15,143 nt of DNA from an uncultured Campylobacter sp. GTDB taxonomy: Bacteria > Campylobacterota > Campylobacteria > Campylobacterales > Campylobacteraceae. Each line of letters starts with the position of its first letter. Position 1 is the stretch's first letter. The DNA is taken from contig CALISV010000180.1 of assembly GCA_938041615.1 (NCBI GenBank), positions 1-15,143 of the forward strand, read 5' to 3'. The position numbers were made by a program, and so were the translations under genes. Below are positions 15,040-15,143 of this stretch, one piece after another. The notes beneath the pieces are model-generated. The model was not told the origin of the DNA and ran no database searches. It saw nothing but the letters and a program-made list of their open reading frames with translations.

Positions 15040-15143
15040 TTTGTGTTTTATACTTATTTCAAATTTAGATCAAATTTGCGCAGATTGGGTTTTGCGCGCT
15101 AGTTTCGAGCCAAATTTAATCTTTTTTATTTTTGTAGCCGATC
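15040..15143 (-). promoter_or_regulatory. dcuC upstream region
   Basis: TATAAA on the minus strand (15052-15047) is the best -10 candidate, about 16 bases of leader before the ribosome site and ATG. Further upstream are three AAATTT words (15061-15119). I see no gene between 15025 and the window edge and recognise no regulator site. Confidence 0.4.

Noticed and set aside
1..15143. Mobile element, CRISPR array, tRNA or defence system
   Set aside because: No transposase, regularly spaced direct repeats, tRNA-like cloverleaf or defence gene recognised; gene content is core metabolism.

Overview
The window reads as core chromosome of a Campylobacter-like epsilonproteobacterium. The evidence is a dihaem Wolinella/Campylobacter-type fumarate reductase in C-A-B order, a yebC-ppi pair, DctA and DcuC C4-dicarboxylate carriers, and a secreted Sel1-repeat protein of the Helicobacter/Campylobacter cysteine-rich (Hcp) kind. 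GC content looks like the high 40s percent, which is high for the genus and would fit oral species such as the C. rectus/showae/gracilis group. That species-level placement is inference.

Layout. 1-3364 (minus): frdC-frdA-frdB, with frdB running off the left edge. 3470-4839 (minus): a TorD-like chaperone gene overlapping lgt. 4890-7803 (minus): a tightly overlapped GNAT acetyltransferase-copZ-copA operon. 7804-7920: a divergent promoter region. 7921-9137 (plus): yebC and a cyclophilin-type peptidyl-prolyl isomerase. 9253-10623 (plus): a DctA-family symporter with a clear terminator. 10678-11388 (minus): a DUF6882-like protein. 11525-12760 (plus): pepT, divergent from the DUF6882-like gene. 12967-13535 (plus): a Sel1-repeat gene broken by a one-base deletion. 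13717-15024 (minus): dcuC. No stretch over 300 bases lacks a gene, and I saw no RNA genes, insertion sequences or CRISPR arrays.

How the genes fit together. Three units serve C4-dicarboxylate metabolism: DcuC (anaerobic C4-dicarboxylate exchange or efflux), DctA (proton- or sodium-driven uptake) and FrdCAB (menaquinol:fumarate reductase). Together they outline fumarate respiration. CopZ and CopA handle cytoplasmic copper. Lgt lipidates lipoproteins. PepT and the isomerase are housekeeping.

I found no obviously new multi-gene system. The points most worth a second look are: a valine in FrdC where the Wolinella enzyme has its E-pathway glutamate; about 97 copies of the palindrome AAATTT (about 5 expected), unevenly spread and matching the Campylobacter RAATTY methylation/uptake motif; two nested inverted repeats upstream of frdC; a possible leaderless start for the acetyltransferase; an orphan TorD-like chaperone coupled to lgt; and the Sel1 frameshift.
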